From an uncultured Spartobacteria bacterium (GTDB lineage: Bacteria; Verrucomicrobiota; Verrucomicrobiia; Chthoniobacterales; Chthoniobacteraceae), in NCBI GenBank assembly GCA_903919125.1, contig CAIXGS010000004.1, positions 62,001 to 126,000 of the forward strand: 64,000 bases of DNA, in the 5' to 3' direction. Below the pieces are notes generated by a model that was not told where the DNA came from, made no database searches, and saw only the letters and a list, made by a program, of their open reading frames with translations. The position numbers and the translations under genes are program-made. The stretch's first letter is position 1. Every line of letters starts with the position of its first letter. Shown in pieces: positions 9,613 through 18,270 of the stretch.

Positions 9613-11817
9613 ATGAATCGCACAATCCTCACACTCGTAGCCCTGTTGCTCGCGCCCCTAGTTGGTGCGCATGGCGCGGAACTCTCTCTAACCTCGCCGC
9701 TCGATTATCAAGTCGTGCAGAGGAACAGTCCGAGTAAAGGGTTGCTGCGCATTACGGGTGATTTGTCGGAGGAGGTGACAGGAGCGGATGTGACGATCGA
9801 AGCGAAGCTCGTGGGAGAGAAACTGGAGAGCGGCTGGCTTCGCGCTGGGGGTTCGATTTCTGGTAAAAAGCTCTCCGGCACGGTGGAGGCTCCGTCGGGT
9901 GGTTGGTGGGGGCTGGAAGTGCGGGTGTCGCAAGGTGGCAATGAAGTTGCGCACGGCAGCGTGGCGCATGTGGGAATCGGCGAGGTGTTTGTGGTTGCGG
10001 GGCAGTCGAACTCGGCAAATCATGGTGAGGAGAAGCAGACGACGACGACGCGGCGAGTGGCGTCGTTCGACAGCAAGGCGTGGCGCATCGCGGATGATCC
10101 ACAGCCGGGGGCGAGCGGTGGTGGCGGCAGTTTCGTTCCGCCGTTCGCGGATGCGGTGGTGGCGAAGGAAAACGTGCCTGTGGGAATCATCTCGTGTGGG
10201 ATCGGTGCGACGAGTGTGCGCGAGTGGTTGCCGAAAGGCGCGACGTTTCCCAATCCACCGACGCTCGTGAGTCGCGTGGAGCAGCTTCCAAACGGCGAGT
10301 GGGCCAGCAAAGGCGCAGCGTATGAGGCGTTCATCGCGCGAATGAAGTCCTTGGGGCCGCAGGGCTTCCGCGCCGTGCTCTGGCATCAGGGCGAGAGCGA
10401 TGCGAATCAAAAGGACGTTACTCGCACCTTGTCGGGGAATCTCTACCGCGAATTTTTGGAGAAGATCATCCGCGACTCGCGCCGCGACATCGGCTGGAGC
10501 GCACCGTGGTTTGTGGCGCAGGCGAGTTATCACGTCCCCGGCGATGAAGGCAGCGACGACATCCGCGCCGCGCAAGCCTCGCTTTGGAAAGATGGCATCG
10601 CGCTCGAAGGTCCCGACTCCGATGCGTTGAAAGGCAAACTCCGGGAGCGCGATGGCAAAGGCGTTCACTTCAGCGGCGACGGTTTGCGCGCTCATGGAGC
10701 GAAGTGGGCCGAGGAGGTGCTCCCTTGGCTCGCCAAACAATGGACAGAGCCGCGCCAGGCAAACGACGGCACGGAGTGGACCGATTTTGCGCAGCTTCCC
10801 CAGACCCACAGCCTAGGATGGGTGAGCGCGAATGTACAAACGAAGGACACGAAGAGCTGGAACGGCGTGCTAGACGAGGCGAAGTGGGGCTCGCCTGATC
10901 CGCAGCAGGTGCTGAGTCGCAACTGGGACTGGAAAGTGAGCGAGGCGCAGTGGCACGAGGCGGTGAAACAGAAAGGTGAAGGCAAGCGCGAGGAGGTGCG
11001 TTTTGATCTCTGGCTGCCGAAGGACCTCCAAACCGCTCGCGGCATCGTCGTCATGTCCGGCCACGGCAGCGGTGAAGCCCTCTTTAAGCACGCTGAACTG
11101 CGAAAGCTCGCGCAGGAATTGCAGCTCGCGTTGTTTAAGTTCACCGGCAATCCGATGCAGCGCGGCTTCTGGCCTCAAAGCCTGCTTTTCGAGCGCTTGC
11201 GCCAGTTGGGCGAGAAAAGCGGCCATCTCGAGCTGCAGCACGCGCCGCTCTTTCTCTACGGTCACTCGAACGGCACCGGCTTCTCCGCCATTTTCACGTC
11301 GTATGTGCCGGATCGCGTTTGGGGCTGGGTTTCGATGCGTCCAGGCATCACGTTTCAAGTTTATCAGCCCGGAGCCGCGCAAGTCCCCGGCCTCGTCATC
11401 TTCGGCGAGGACGACCCCTTCCTAGCGCGGCCCTCCAAGGAAGAGAATCTCGCCGTGGTGCCCGCACTGCGAAAAAACCATCGCGCCCTCTGGAACATCG
11501 CCGTCGAGCCCAAGACCGGACACGGCCCAGGCGAGAAGACCTGGCCGCTCGTCTTCAGTTTTCTACGTCACACCTTCACCGCCCGCGTTCCCATCGATGC
11601 CGACGCGAAAAACGGCCCCGTGAAGCTGCAACCGCTCACCCTCGAAAGCGGTCACCTCGGCCAAAACTGGCAAACTCAGCCCGGAGGCTATCAAATGCTC
11701 CCCACCGCACCCTTCGTCGATTTCACCGGCGATAAATCCACCGCCTCGTGGCTCCTAAACGCGACCTACGCCGCGGACTGGCAGCAGTTTCAAAGCACGG
11801 GCGAGATCAAAAAGTAG
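9613..11817 (+). CDS. Sialate O-acetylesterase-like (SASA) protein fused to alpha/beta hydrolase
   Basis: This 734-residue protein has a signal peptide similar to others in the window (LLLAPLVGAHGAE). Residues 125-370 carry the SASA carbohydrate esterase pattern: GQSNS at 130-134, a WHQGESDAN block near 258, and a late His in DGLRAHGAKW. From about residue 470 there is a separate alpha/beta hydrolase: an oxyanion segment SGHGSG, the nucleophile elbow GHSNG, an acidic residue in FGEDDPF, and a His in KTGHGP. Two different esterase catalytic sets in one chain are unusual. The protein probably strips acetyl or other acyl esters from sugars, complementing the SGNH-sialidase encoded 30 bp upstream. 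Confidence 0.82.
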   Translation: MNRTILTLVALLLAPLVGAHGAELSLTSPLDYQVVQRNSPSKGLLRITGDLSEEVTGADVTIEAKLVGEKLESGWLRAGGSISGKKLSGTVEAPSGGWWGLEVRVSQGGNEVAHGSVAHVGIGEVFVVAGQSNSANHGEEKQTTTTRRVASFDSKAWRIADDPQPGASGGGGSFVPPFADAVVAKENVPVGIISCGIGATSVREWLPKGATFPNPPTLVSRVEQLPNGEWASKGAAYEAFIARMKSLGPQGFRAVLWHQGESDANQKDVTRTLSGNLYREFLEKIIRDSRRDIGWSAPWFVAQASYHVPGDEGSDDIRAAQASLWKDGIALEGPDSDALKGKLRERDGKGVHFSGDGLRAHGAKWAEEVLPWLAKQWTEPRQANDGTEWTDFAQLPQTHSLGWVSANVQTKDTKSWNGVLDEAKWGSPDPQQVLSRNWDWKVSEAQWHEAVKQKGEGKREEVRFDLWLPKDLQTARGIVVMSGHGSGEALFKHAELRKLAQELQLALFKFTGNPMQRGFWPQSLLFERLRQLGEKSGHLELQHAPLFLYGHSNGTGFSAIFTSYVPDRVWGWVSMRPGITFQVYQPGAAQVPGLVIFGEDDPFLARPSKEENLAVVPALRKNHRALWNIAVEPKTGHGPGEKTWPLVFSFLRHTFTARVPIDADAKNGPVKLQPLTLESGHLGQNWQTQPGGYQMLPTAPFVDFTGDKSTASWLLNATYAADWQQFQSTGEIKK

Positions 11818-11826
11818 AAGATACGC

Positions 11827-11928
11827 ATGAACCGCCGTCCCCTCATCGCCAGCACCGCAGGCACGCTCGGTGGTGCTTTTCTTCCACAACTCGACAGAAC
11901 ACCCCGCCTCAGCACCGACACCTTTTAA
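11827..11928 (+). pseudogene. Short Tat-signal-like ORF, probable gene remnant
   Basis: A 33-codon frame starts with ATG 9 bp after the SASA gene and reads MNRRPLIASTAGTLGGAFLP, a typical beginning of a twin-arginine secreted protein, then stops at 11926-11928. The next gene begins 19 bp later. It is probably the surviving 5' end of a deleted Tat substrate; many proteins in this phylum start with MNRRxFL. A translated leader peptide is possible but has no support. Confidence 0.35.
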
Positions 11929-11947
11929 TCCCACCTGCAATTACGCC

Positions 11948-14900
11948 ATGAAACTCCTCAACATTCTGACTGCGCTCCTGCTCACTTCACCCGCAGCGCT
12001 CCACGCCGCCGACACCTTTCTCGTCGAAAACGGCCACGCTCGTGCGGAGATCGTCATCGCAGAAAAGCCGCTGCGCACGGTGAGGCTTGCAGCGCAGGAG
12101 TTGCAGGATGGGATTCAGAAAATCAGCAGCGCGCGATTGCCTATCGTCACGCAGCCGACCTCGGGAGCGGTGCATGTGTTCGTGGGGCAGAGCGAGCACA
12201 CGGAGCGGCTCAAAGTCACGGCGGAGGGTTTGCAGCATGGCGCGTTTCGTATGGTTTCGGGTACGGATTGGCTGGCGCTCATTGGCGAGGACACGGAGTT
12301 CACGCCGATTGAGCCATGGGCGAAAAACAATGCGGAAATCGTCAGCGGCAAGACTCAAGGTGAGTGGGAAAAAATAACCGGCGCGCTTTGGGGGGCGCCC
12401 AACATCCTGATGTATAAAAGTCGCTTTTCCCTGCCGGGCGAAACCGGTAGGCCAACGGCTCAAGCTGCGGAGAAGCCTGTGCCGCTGCAGATGTGGGACC
12501 ACGATGAGCGCGGCTCGTTTAACGCCGTGACTGGATTTCTGCACCGCCTCGGCGCGCGTTGGTATTTGCCAGGTGAATTGGGCGAAGTGCTGCCGGATTT
12601 GAAAACGATCCCGCTGCAGAAACTGGACGAAACGGTGCGACCCGATTTTGCTCAGCGCCGCTTCAACTATCACGGCGGGGTGCACGGTCGCGACACGTCC
12701 ATGTGGTTTATGCGGCTGGGCGTGCGCGATCCGTACGACATTCAGGATGCCCACGGGCTCGATACCATGACGAGGCGCGACAAGGTCTTCGCGGCGCATC
12801 CCGAGTGGTTTGCGATGTATGGGGGCAAACGACGGTTCAACATCAGGGAGGTCAACCAACTGTGCTATTCGAACGAAGAACTGTTCGAGGAAACGGTGCG
12901 CTATGTCCGCGCCCAGTTCGATCACTATAAGATGAGCATGGTCTCGGTGATGCCGCCCGATGGTTACACGGCGATTTGCCAGTGCCCGTTGTGCGCAGGC
13001 AAAGACTCGCCTGAGCGTGAGCGGCGCGGCCTCGCCTCCGACCATGTCTGGGGCTTCGTCAATCGCGTAGCCAAGGAGGTCGGCAAGACGCACCCGAACG
13101 GCAAGGTGCTCACGTGCGCCTACGGCATCTATGCGCTGCCGCCGCTGAAGATCGACAAGTTGGAGCCGAATATTGTCGTGTCCATCGTCGGCGCGCGATT
13201 GCCGAGGAACAACAAGCCGGAGCAGCAGGAAGAGTATCGCAAGCTGCGCGAGGCCTGGGTGGCGAAGACGGCAAACCCAATCATCAACTTCGAGAACTAT
13301 CCCTTCACTGATCGCGGTTGGTATCTGCCCGCCTTCACGCCGCACGCAATGGGCGAGAGCATCAACTCGATCAAGGGAATCTCTTCGGGTGAAGACATCT
13401 GGCTCAGCGCGCGTCAGGATTTCGACAAGGTCGCCATCGGCTTCAATCACTTCCTAGTCTATTTCACAGCGCGGATGTATTGGGGCGGGAAAGACGCGGA
13501 TGTGGACGCGATGTTCCGCGAATATTGCCGGCTCTTCTACGGTCCCGCCGAGCAGGAGATGCGGGCATTCTTTGAATACGGCGAAGCCAACTGGCAGGAG
13601 ATGGAGAAGGACAAAGCGAAAGCGGACCGTGCGCTGGAACTATTCGCGGCCGCGAAGACGAAGGCCGACGCCGCGAGTGTTTATGGCAGACGCATCGCGC
13701 TGATTGACGACTTTTTAAAGGGCCTGCGCAACAAGAGCCAGCAACTCGGGAAAGTGCGCGGCCCAGTGCCCATGCTGCGGCTTGTGGGTAACGCGCCGGG
13801 CAAGATCGTGATTGATGGCAAGCTCGACGAGGAAGCGTGGACGAACGCCTTCCCTTCCGCCACCGTCCGACTGCGTGAACTTCAAACGGGTCGCCAGCCG
13901 ACTTTCGGCACGACCGTGAAGTCCACGTGGCGTGGCAATGATCTGTATTTTGCCATTCGCTGCGAGGAGCATCGCGGCGAAAAGCTTAACATCGGCACGA
14001 CAAAGAAAGACGACAACGCCCTCTGGTATGGCGACGCGATCGAGGTGCTCATCGAAACCGAATCGCATTCGTATTACCAGATCGCAATCAGCCCGAGCGG
14101 AGCCGTCGTCGACTCGGACCGTGGGACAGCGAGGGATAAGTGGTTCAGTTGGGATTCGAACGCCGAAGTGGCCACTCACATCGCCGACGACCACTGGATC
14201 GTCGAGATGCGTCTACCGATCACGCAGGATGAAAACGATCCCCTGCATCAAGTCATCGGTAGCAAGCCAAACAAGAGCCTGCCCTGGCACATCAACATCT
14301 GCCGCCAACGCATCCGCGAGGATGGGGCCGAGTACTCAGCGTTCTCCCCAACCGGCACGAGCGGGTTCCACGACGTGATGAAGTTCGCGAACTTCTACGA
14401 TGGCAACCATATCGAATTTGATCACGGACCACCAGATGACGACTTCTTAGAAGCCACGCGCATCGCAGCCGACTTCGCCCGCACCGGCAAACGCGAGGAC
14501 GCTCTCGCAGCCTACACGTCCGCAGCGGAAGGAAAACTCACGGATCAGCAAAAGTCCCACGCCCTTGAACAAGCTGCTGCCAACGCGCGCGGCCTGCGCA
14601 AGTTCGACGTCACCGAGCAAATTGCCGCGCGCATTCCCATCGAAGCAGTGAAAAAAACCGTCCAAATGCAGGCCCTGCTCGATCAAGGCAAGGCACCGCA
14701 AGTCATCGAGCAGTTCGGCAGCGAGGACATCGCAAAGTGGCCCTTTTGGAAACGCGGCGATGGCTATCTCTACAGAGGCCGCGCCTACGCCTTCACCAAG
14801 GCCAGCAAACAAGCGGAAGCCGACCTCACAGTTGCGCTCGAGTTCACCAGCGACCCGCGCATCCGCGACGCCATCTTGCTTCTCAGCGCTCAGAACCGCG

Positions 14901-15151
14901 AAAACAATTTTAAGGACGACGAAAAAGCGCTCGAAACTTACAGCGCCATCGTCGAAGGAAGATCACGGATCGGTGGCGCGGACGAGTATGCCGCGCTGCA
15001 AGGCATCGCCCGAATCTTCACTCGGCGCGGCAAGTTTGACGAAGCCGTTAAGACGCTCGAACGCGCTGACATTAAGAACCTGCAAGGTGTGTGGAAAGAG
15101 AACATACAGAAGTCTCTCGACGCCGTGAACGAGGCACGCAAAGCGCGATGA
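11948..15151 (+). CDS. DUF4838 - CBM9-like - TPR secreted protein
   Basis: The protein has 1067 residues from the ATG at 11948, which opens the signal peptide MKLLNILTALLLTSPAALHA. A longer frame from 11870 overlaps the Tat remnant and lacks a signal. The order is: GH67-like N domain, DUF4838 core with the Cys signature CQCPLC (about 12977-12994), a CBM9/DOMON-like module beginning near 13800 (IDGKLDEEAW), and from about 14440 to the end a run of TPR-like helices. It is the largest of the three paralogues. It combines in one chain the modules that occur separately at 1-2628 and 2639-3517, which supports those two acting together. It is the last gene of the + strand run; no clear terminator was seen after it. 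Confidence 0.86.
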   Translation: MKLLNILTALLLTSPAALHAADTFLVENGHARAEIVIAEKPLRTVRLAAQELQDGIQKISSARLPIVTQPTSGAVHVFVGQSEHTERLKVTAEGLQHGAFRMVSGTDWLALIGEDTEFTPIEPWAKNNAEIVSGKTQGEWEKITGALWGAPNILMYKSRFSLPGETGRPTAQAAEKPVPLQMWDHDERGSFNAVTGFLHRLGARWYLPGELGEVLPDLKTIPLQKLDETVRPDFAQRRFNYHGGVHGRDTSMWFMRLGVRDPYDIQDAHGLDTMTRRDKVFAAHPEWFAMYGGKRRFNIREVNQLCYSNEELFEETVRYVRAQFDHYKMSMVSVMPPDGYTAICQCPLCAGKDSPERERRGLASDHVWGFVNRVAKEVGKTHPNGKVLTCAYGIYALPPLKIDKLEPNIVVSIVGARLPRNNKPEQQEEYRKLREAWVAKTANPIINFENYPFTDRGWYLPAFTPHAMGESINSIKGISSGEDIWLSARQDFDKVAIGFNHFLVYFTARMYWGGKDADVDAMFREYCRLFYGPAEQEMRAFFEYGEANWQEMEKDKAKADRALELFAAAKTKADAASVYGRRIALIDDFLKGLRNKSQQLGKVRGPVPMLRLVGNAPGKIVIDGKLDEEAWTNAFPSATVRLRELQTGRQPTFGTTVKSTWRGNDLYFAIRCEEHRGEKLNIGTTKKDDNALWYGDAIEVLIETESHSYYQIAISPSGAVVDSDRGTARDKWFSWDSNAEVATHIADDHWIVEMRLPITQDENDPLHQVIGSKPNKSLPWHINICRQRIREDGAEYSAFSPTGTSGFHDVMKFANFYDGNHIEFDHGPPDDDFLEATRIAADFARTGKREDALAAYTSAAEGKLTDQQKSHALEQAAANARGLRKFDVTEQIAARIPIEAVKKTVQMQALLDQGKAPQVIEQFGSEDIAKWPFWKRGDGYLYRGRAYAFTKASKQAEADLTVALEFTSDPRIRDAILLLSAQNRENNFKDDEKALETYSAIVEGRSRIGGADEYAALQGIARIFTRRGKFDEAVKTLERADIKNLQGVWKENIQKSLDAVNEARKAR

Positions 15152-15475
15152 CCCCTTTCACGAAGAAAGCCGGAACTTCCCGCGCCGCCGTGAATCGAGT
15201 CCTGACTGTTATACTTCTTCCTCGTGCAAAAGCCGGACGCACGTTTTCGATGTGAGTCGGCCAGAAGCCGGATACGACCCCAGCTCCTGACAGCTCCAAC
15301 ATCCTCTCCGCTATTTTGAAAGATACCAAAACGGGCACGGATCACATTCTGGAATACGCAGACACTAGGACTGGCCTCGGCACAGTCTGATAAGGGTTTG
15401 TGGACTACGTCCGCAAGTCAGTCCCATTAACGCCACGCGCCCATTTACGTAAAGGAAGGGAGGACACGCCCCGAG
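15152..15475. other. Intergenic region between convergent genes
   Basis: No complete gene is visible. On the + strand a short open stretch ending at about 15389 reads DHILEYADTRTGLGTV then stop. It could be the tail of a lost gene, but its family was not recognised. No convincing terminator hairpin with a T-run was found. Confidence 0.3.
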
Positions 15476-16573
15476 CTAACTTGTGAGACGTTCTAATTTG
15501 ATCGGGTACGTCTGAAACGCATTCCATTGGCAGACAATCAAATCGCCATTCTCAAGAACACACACATCGTGCGCGTGTTCGAAAACATCCTCGCTGCGAA
15601 GTAACGGCTTTAGTTTTCCAGCGTCATACTCCGGCGCGAGCGCGCCCGGGGCCGCGATCACTTCATCCTTGGAGCCAATCACAACCACAAAACCCGCGGA
15701 CATCGGAAGGAATTTGCCCGCCGCATCCCTCGACCAGCACGACCCAGCGTAAACCTCCTCACCCCAGACTACAGGTCTGCACACGTAGGCACCAGGCGTC
15801 GCAATCGTTCCCAAATACCCCCCCTCCAGCGTGAAGCGGTGGAAGCAATTGTCACCGCGCGAGGTGACTAGCAATGTGGCCTTTTCCATACCGCTGCGCG
15901 TGTCGAGCGCAATACCGTGCGGACTATTCAGACGCTCGGAAGCCGGCACCCCCTCTTTACCTCCAAAACGGGAGACGAACTTCCCATTCCGATCATATCG
16001 GAGCACAAAATTTGATCCATAACCGTCAGCGATGTAGATATCTCCGTTTGGACCTATGGCAACCTCAGTGGGGTTGAACGGCATCTGAGCCTCGTAGGCA
16101 CCCACGGACATCGGGTGGCTGATCGAGAAAATCTCACGCCCGCTCAGATCGATTTTTGTCACCCGTCCCGTCTGCCGATATGCGCCAGTACCGGACTTCC
16201 AAAGGCCCGAGTCGGTAACGAATAAAAACTCCTCCCCGTTCTCATCCACCCTAGTGAGTCCGTGTCCCCCCGGCCATACCGTGCCCCAAGACTCAAGGAT
16301 GGTACCGTCGTTGCGGAAGACTAGCATTTGGTTGTGCGAATGGTCGCCAATCATGAAGAGACGGCCGTCACGGACCTGCACCATTTCGTGGCAGTTGAGG
16401 ATGGGATGATTTCTGCCCTGCCCTTTTGGGACCCATTCCTTTTGAACCCGATACTTATGCTTCCCTTGGCCGATGATGACATCGGTCTTCGCCGGAAGGG
16501 CAGGTAGTTTTTGGGTCCAAAGACCGAGCGCGGCAGAGGAAAGACCAGTGAGAAAATGACGGCGAGTTGTCAC
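15476..16573 (-). CDS. Tat-exported NHL/six-bladed beta-propeller protein
   Basis: This 365-residue protein starts at a GTG at 16573 and opens with a twin-arginine signal (TTRRHFLTGLSSAALGLW), so a folded protein is exported through Tat. The mature part has repeated propeller strands of NHL type, such as GPNGDIYIADGYGSNFVLRY and GKFVSRFGGKEG, as in predicted ligand-binding or lyase-like propellers of this phylum. No catalytic motif was recognised, so a binding or structural role is as likely as an enzymatic one. The gene stands alone between a convergent neighbour and a stretch of gene remnants. A T-rich segment lies just upstream of the start and may hold the promoter. Confidence 0.72.
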   Translation of the reverse strand: MTTRRHFLTGLSSAALGLWTQKLPALPAKTDVIIGQGKHKYRVQKEWVPKGQGRNHPILNCHEMVQVRDGRLFMIGDHSHNQMLVFRNDGTILESWGTVWPGGHGLTRVDENGEEFLFVTDSGLWKSGTGAYRQTGRVTKIDLSGREIFSISHPMSVGAYEAQMPFNPTEVAIGPNGDIYIADGYGSNFVLRYDRNGKFVSRFGGKEGVPASERLNSPHGIALDTRSGMEKATLLVTSRGDNCFHRFTLEGGYLGTIATPGAYVCRPVVWGEEVYAGSCWSRDAAGKFLPMSAGFVVVIGSKDEVIAAPGALAPEYDAGKLKPLLRSEDVFEHAHDVCVLENGDLIVCQWNAFQTYPIKLERLTS

Positions 16574-16720
16574 AATAAAAAGGGTGTAATTTTAGGCGAG
16601 GTTTGGAGCAAGTTTTTAACGAGTGGGTCTCATTAGGAACCCACAGGCATAAGATGCGTCAAGAATAGCGCTTGTGCTAAATAAGTTGCGCGGGGTACGC
16701 GCTGCGGAGTGTTCCCAGTT

Positions 16721-16841
16721 TCAGAGACGGGGTACAAGAAACTCTTCAAGGACACGCCCTTCGGTCCCGAGGGATTCCATTTCAAATAGGCGACTGATGG
16801 TTGGGGCAACATCGAAACTGCCGACGCGAGACACGAGGGAC
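16721..16841 (-). pseudogene. C-terminal fragment of an alkaline phosphatase-type gene
   Basis: Read on the minus strand, the sequence encodes SRVGSFDVAPTISRLFEMES followed by a GRVLEEFL segment and a stop at 16721-16723. This resembles the C-terminal end of alkaline phosphatase/phosphodiesterase-superfamily proteins (DVAPTIxxLL...GRxLEE). The fragment is cut off upstream exactly at a copy of the dispersed GTGTCTGTCCC motif. The rest of the gene is missing, so it is a relic. Confidence 0.45.
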
Positions 16842-16848
16842 AGACACT
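16836..16848 (-). repeat. Dispersed GTGTCTGTCCC motif copy
   Basis: The minus strand reads AGTGTCTGTCCCT. It is one of about 19 copies of this core in the window, here placed at the breakpoint of the phosphatase gene remnant. Confidence 0.6.
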
Positions 16849-16889
16849 CGCGAACTCCTGCGGTTCACTCGCGCCAAGTAGAGCGAAGA

Positions 16890-17153
16890 TTAGCGACGAG
16901 TTCCAATGATTTGATCGTATTCACTATGGTGACCGATCCAGAACCACACCATATCAGCACCGTCTTCTACAGCGATCGCTCTGTAATGAATGCCAACCCT
17001 TGCAGACCAAAATCTACCTACTTTTTTGAAATGAATTGAAGGGTGCCTCGAATCGCCTTTGAGTATTTCGAAGTTCTCATCTGCAAGTTTTTGAATTTCC
17101 GTGGGAAGTTCTGAGTAAAACCTCCAAAACTTTGAACTGGCGTGATGAATCAC
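16890..17153 (-). CDS. RelE/ParE-like toxin
   Basis: This 87-residue protein starts at a GTG that overlaps the stop of the upstream small gene by 4 bp (GTGA). The sequence has the RelE/ParE shape: an N-terminal helix with ELPTEIQKLADENFEIL, then strands HFKKVGRFWSARVGIHYRAI and a final WFWIGHHSEYDQII. Such toxins usually cleave mRNA on the ribosome or poison gyrase; which applies here cannot be said. The tight overlap with a 66-residue partner fits a type II toxin-antitoxin pair. This appears complete. Confidence 0.75.
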   Translation of the reverse strand: MIHHASSKFWRFYSELPTEIQKLADENFEILKGDSRHPSIHFKKVGRFWSARVGIHYRAIAVEDGADMVWFWIGHHSEYDQIIGTRR

Positions 17154-17350
17154 AGTTTCGAGCAGCCGCCCGCTTTGAATTCGTTCAGGGCTTCGTCGGC
17201 GAGCGAATCTAATCTTCCAGCAACTGCGTCTTGTTTAAATTGCTGATCCCAAGCCGAGGCGTCAAATTGCTCAAACCAGTTACGTAGAATCGCAAGTTCA
17301 TGGCGCGAAAGCCCCTGTATGGCAGACTCGATTTCTTCGACGGTGCTCAT
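17150..17350 (-). CDS. Antitoxin partner of RelE-like toxin
   Basis: This 66-residue acidic protein has an N-terminal helix EEIESAIQGLSRHELAILRN and a C-terminal acidic helix, as in small antitoxins paired with RelE-type toxins. It lies immediately upstream of the toxin gene with a 4-bp stop/start overlap, so translation is probably coupled. No clear ribbon-helix-helix or Phd DNA-binding motif is visible, and autoregulation is only inferred from the usual behaviour of such pairs. Confidence 0.68.
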   Translation of the reverse strand: MSTVEEIESAIQGLSRHELAILRNWFEQFDASAWDQQFKQDAVAGRLDSLADEALNEFKAGGCSKL

Positions 17351-17425
17351 TTAAAGATTCTAAATCATCACGTCTCTACCGACAAGCCCTCCTGCTTCCA
17401 GATTTCGAATCCGCGACCAGAGAAG

Positions 17426-17440
17426 AAAGTGTCTGTCCCC
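17426..17440 (+). repeat. Dispersed AAAGTGTCTGTCCCC motif copy
   Basis: This is a full 15-bp core copy in the gap between the toxin-antitoxin pair and the AT-rich island. It is followed by a GC-rich run and then TTTTTT at 17511-17516. Confidence 0.6.
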
Positions 17441-17552
17441 TCGCCCCTACCCGTTACTCGTGGGCGCGATTTCTCCCGAGGCACGGCTTACCCGGCGCGC
17501 AGGGGTGGGTTTTTTAAAATCGACTCTTTGAGTTGATTTCCAGAGCAAAGAC

Positions 17553-18125
17553 TCAAGACAGTGTCGGTGACCTCAGGAACATAATAAGTTCCAAGGCTCT
17601 CATGTCGGAAACTGAGTAGCCTAATTTTTCATTTATCGAACGCTTGAATGATTCAATTCTTGGATCCTGCTTCAGGACGGTTATTCCTTCCAAATACGAA
17701 CGGTACGCTCTAATATCATTAAGACGATAATTATGGGGCTTTCGTTTATATAAAAATTTATAGACTTTGGAATCCCAAATAGCGAAACAATTCGGCGCGA
17801 CAAAGTGAAGAAATTTCGATGCTCCTACCAGTGAGTGGTTAATTATCTCTGCTAATAACAATATTTCTTCATTATCTAATGAACCAGTTTCCCTCGCTTT
17901 TTCTAATATATCACAGGCTCCCTGCACATTGATTCTGTCCGACCAAAAATCTATATCCAGAATCGTAGGCATCCATCCGTAAATCATGTGGGCACCACAA
18001 ATCAATTCTTCAACACCCAAACAAGCTCTACTTTCGAAATATTTGATAATATATGGATATGATCTTATGTAGGAGCTGTTGGTTGGAATCTGCGTCTCTA
18101 ATTCAAGGTCAAAAATACTTCTCAT
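17553..18125 (-). CDS. Hypothetical protein in AT-rich island
   Basis: This 190-residue protein has no signal peptide and is probably cytoplasmic. It is predicted mostly helical, with a distinctive central segment KFLHFVAPNCFAIWDSKVYK that recalls conserved helix-hairpin-helix or OGG-like fold families, but the match is too weak to name. Base composition is visibly AT-richer than in the flanking operons, and the codons differ, suggesting transfer from another source. Its neighbours are an Ig-like secreted protein and a TIR-like protein in the same orientation, separated by a 145-bp gap with an 11-bp inverted repeat. No function is proposed. Confidence 0.55.
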   Translation of the reverse strand: MRSIFDLELETQIPTNSSYIRSYPYIIKYFESRACLGVEELICGAHMIYGWMPTILDIDFWSDRINVQGACDILEKARETGSLDNEEILLLAEIINHSLVGASKFLHFVAPNCFAIWDSKVYKFLYKRKPHNYRLNDIRAYRSYLEGITVLKQDPRIESFKRSINEKLGYSVSDMRALELIMFLRSPTLS

Positions 18126-18159
18126 CAGCTCGCGCTATTTTTATAATAGATTTATATCC

Positions 18160-18243
18160 TGGTAGGCAATAAATCTAAGGGTGCCCACCGAGTCTGATTT
18201 TCAATGAAATACTGTTGTTTAGATCGCATTTCATTGCCTACCA
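18160..18243. repeat. 11-bp perfect inverted repeat pair
   Basis: TGGTAGGCAAT at 18160-18170 and its exact reverse complement ATTGCCTACCA at 18233-18243 enclose 62 bp. It could form a stem between two same-strand genes or mark the ends of a small inserted element. No T-run typical of a terminator follows it on either strand. Confidence 0.5.
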
Positions 18244-18270
18244 AGATAATTTATTCCTCAGATTACAGTG

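Noticed and set aside
9688-10809. 373-residue minus-strand frame
   Set aside because: It is antisense to the SASA gene, with an Arg/His-rich composition and no recognisable fold.
11987-13450. 487-residue minus-strand open frame
   Set aside because: It is a shadow of the third DUF4838 gene; no signal peptide, motif or ribosome site.
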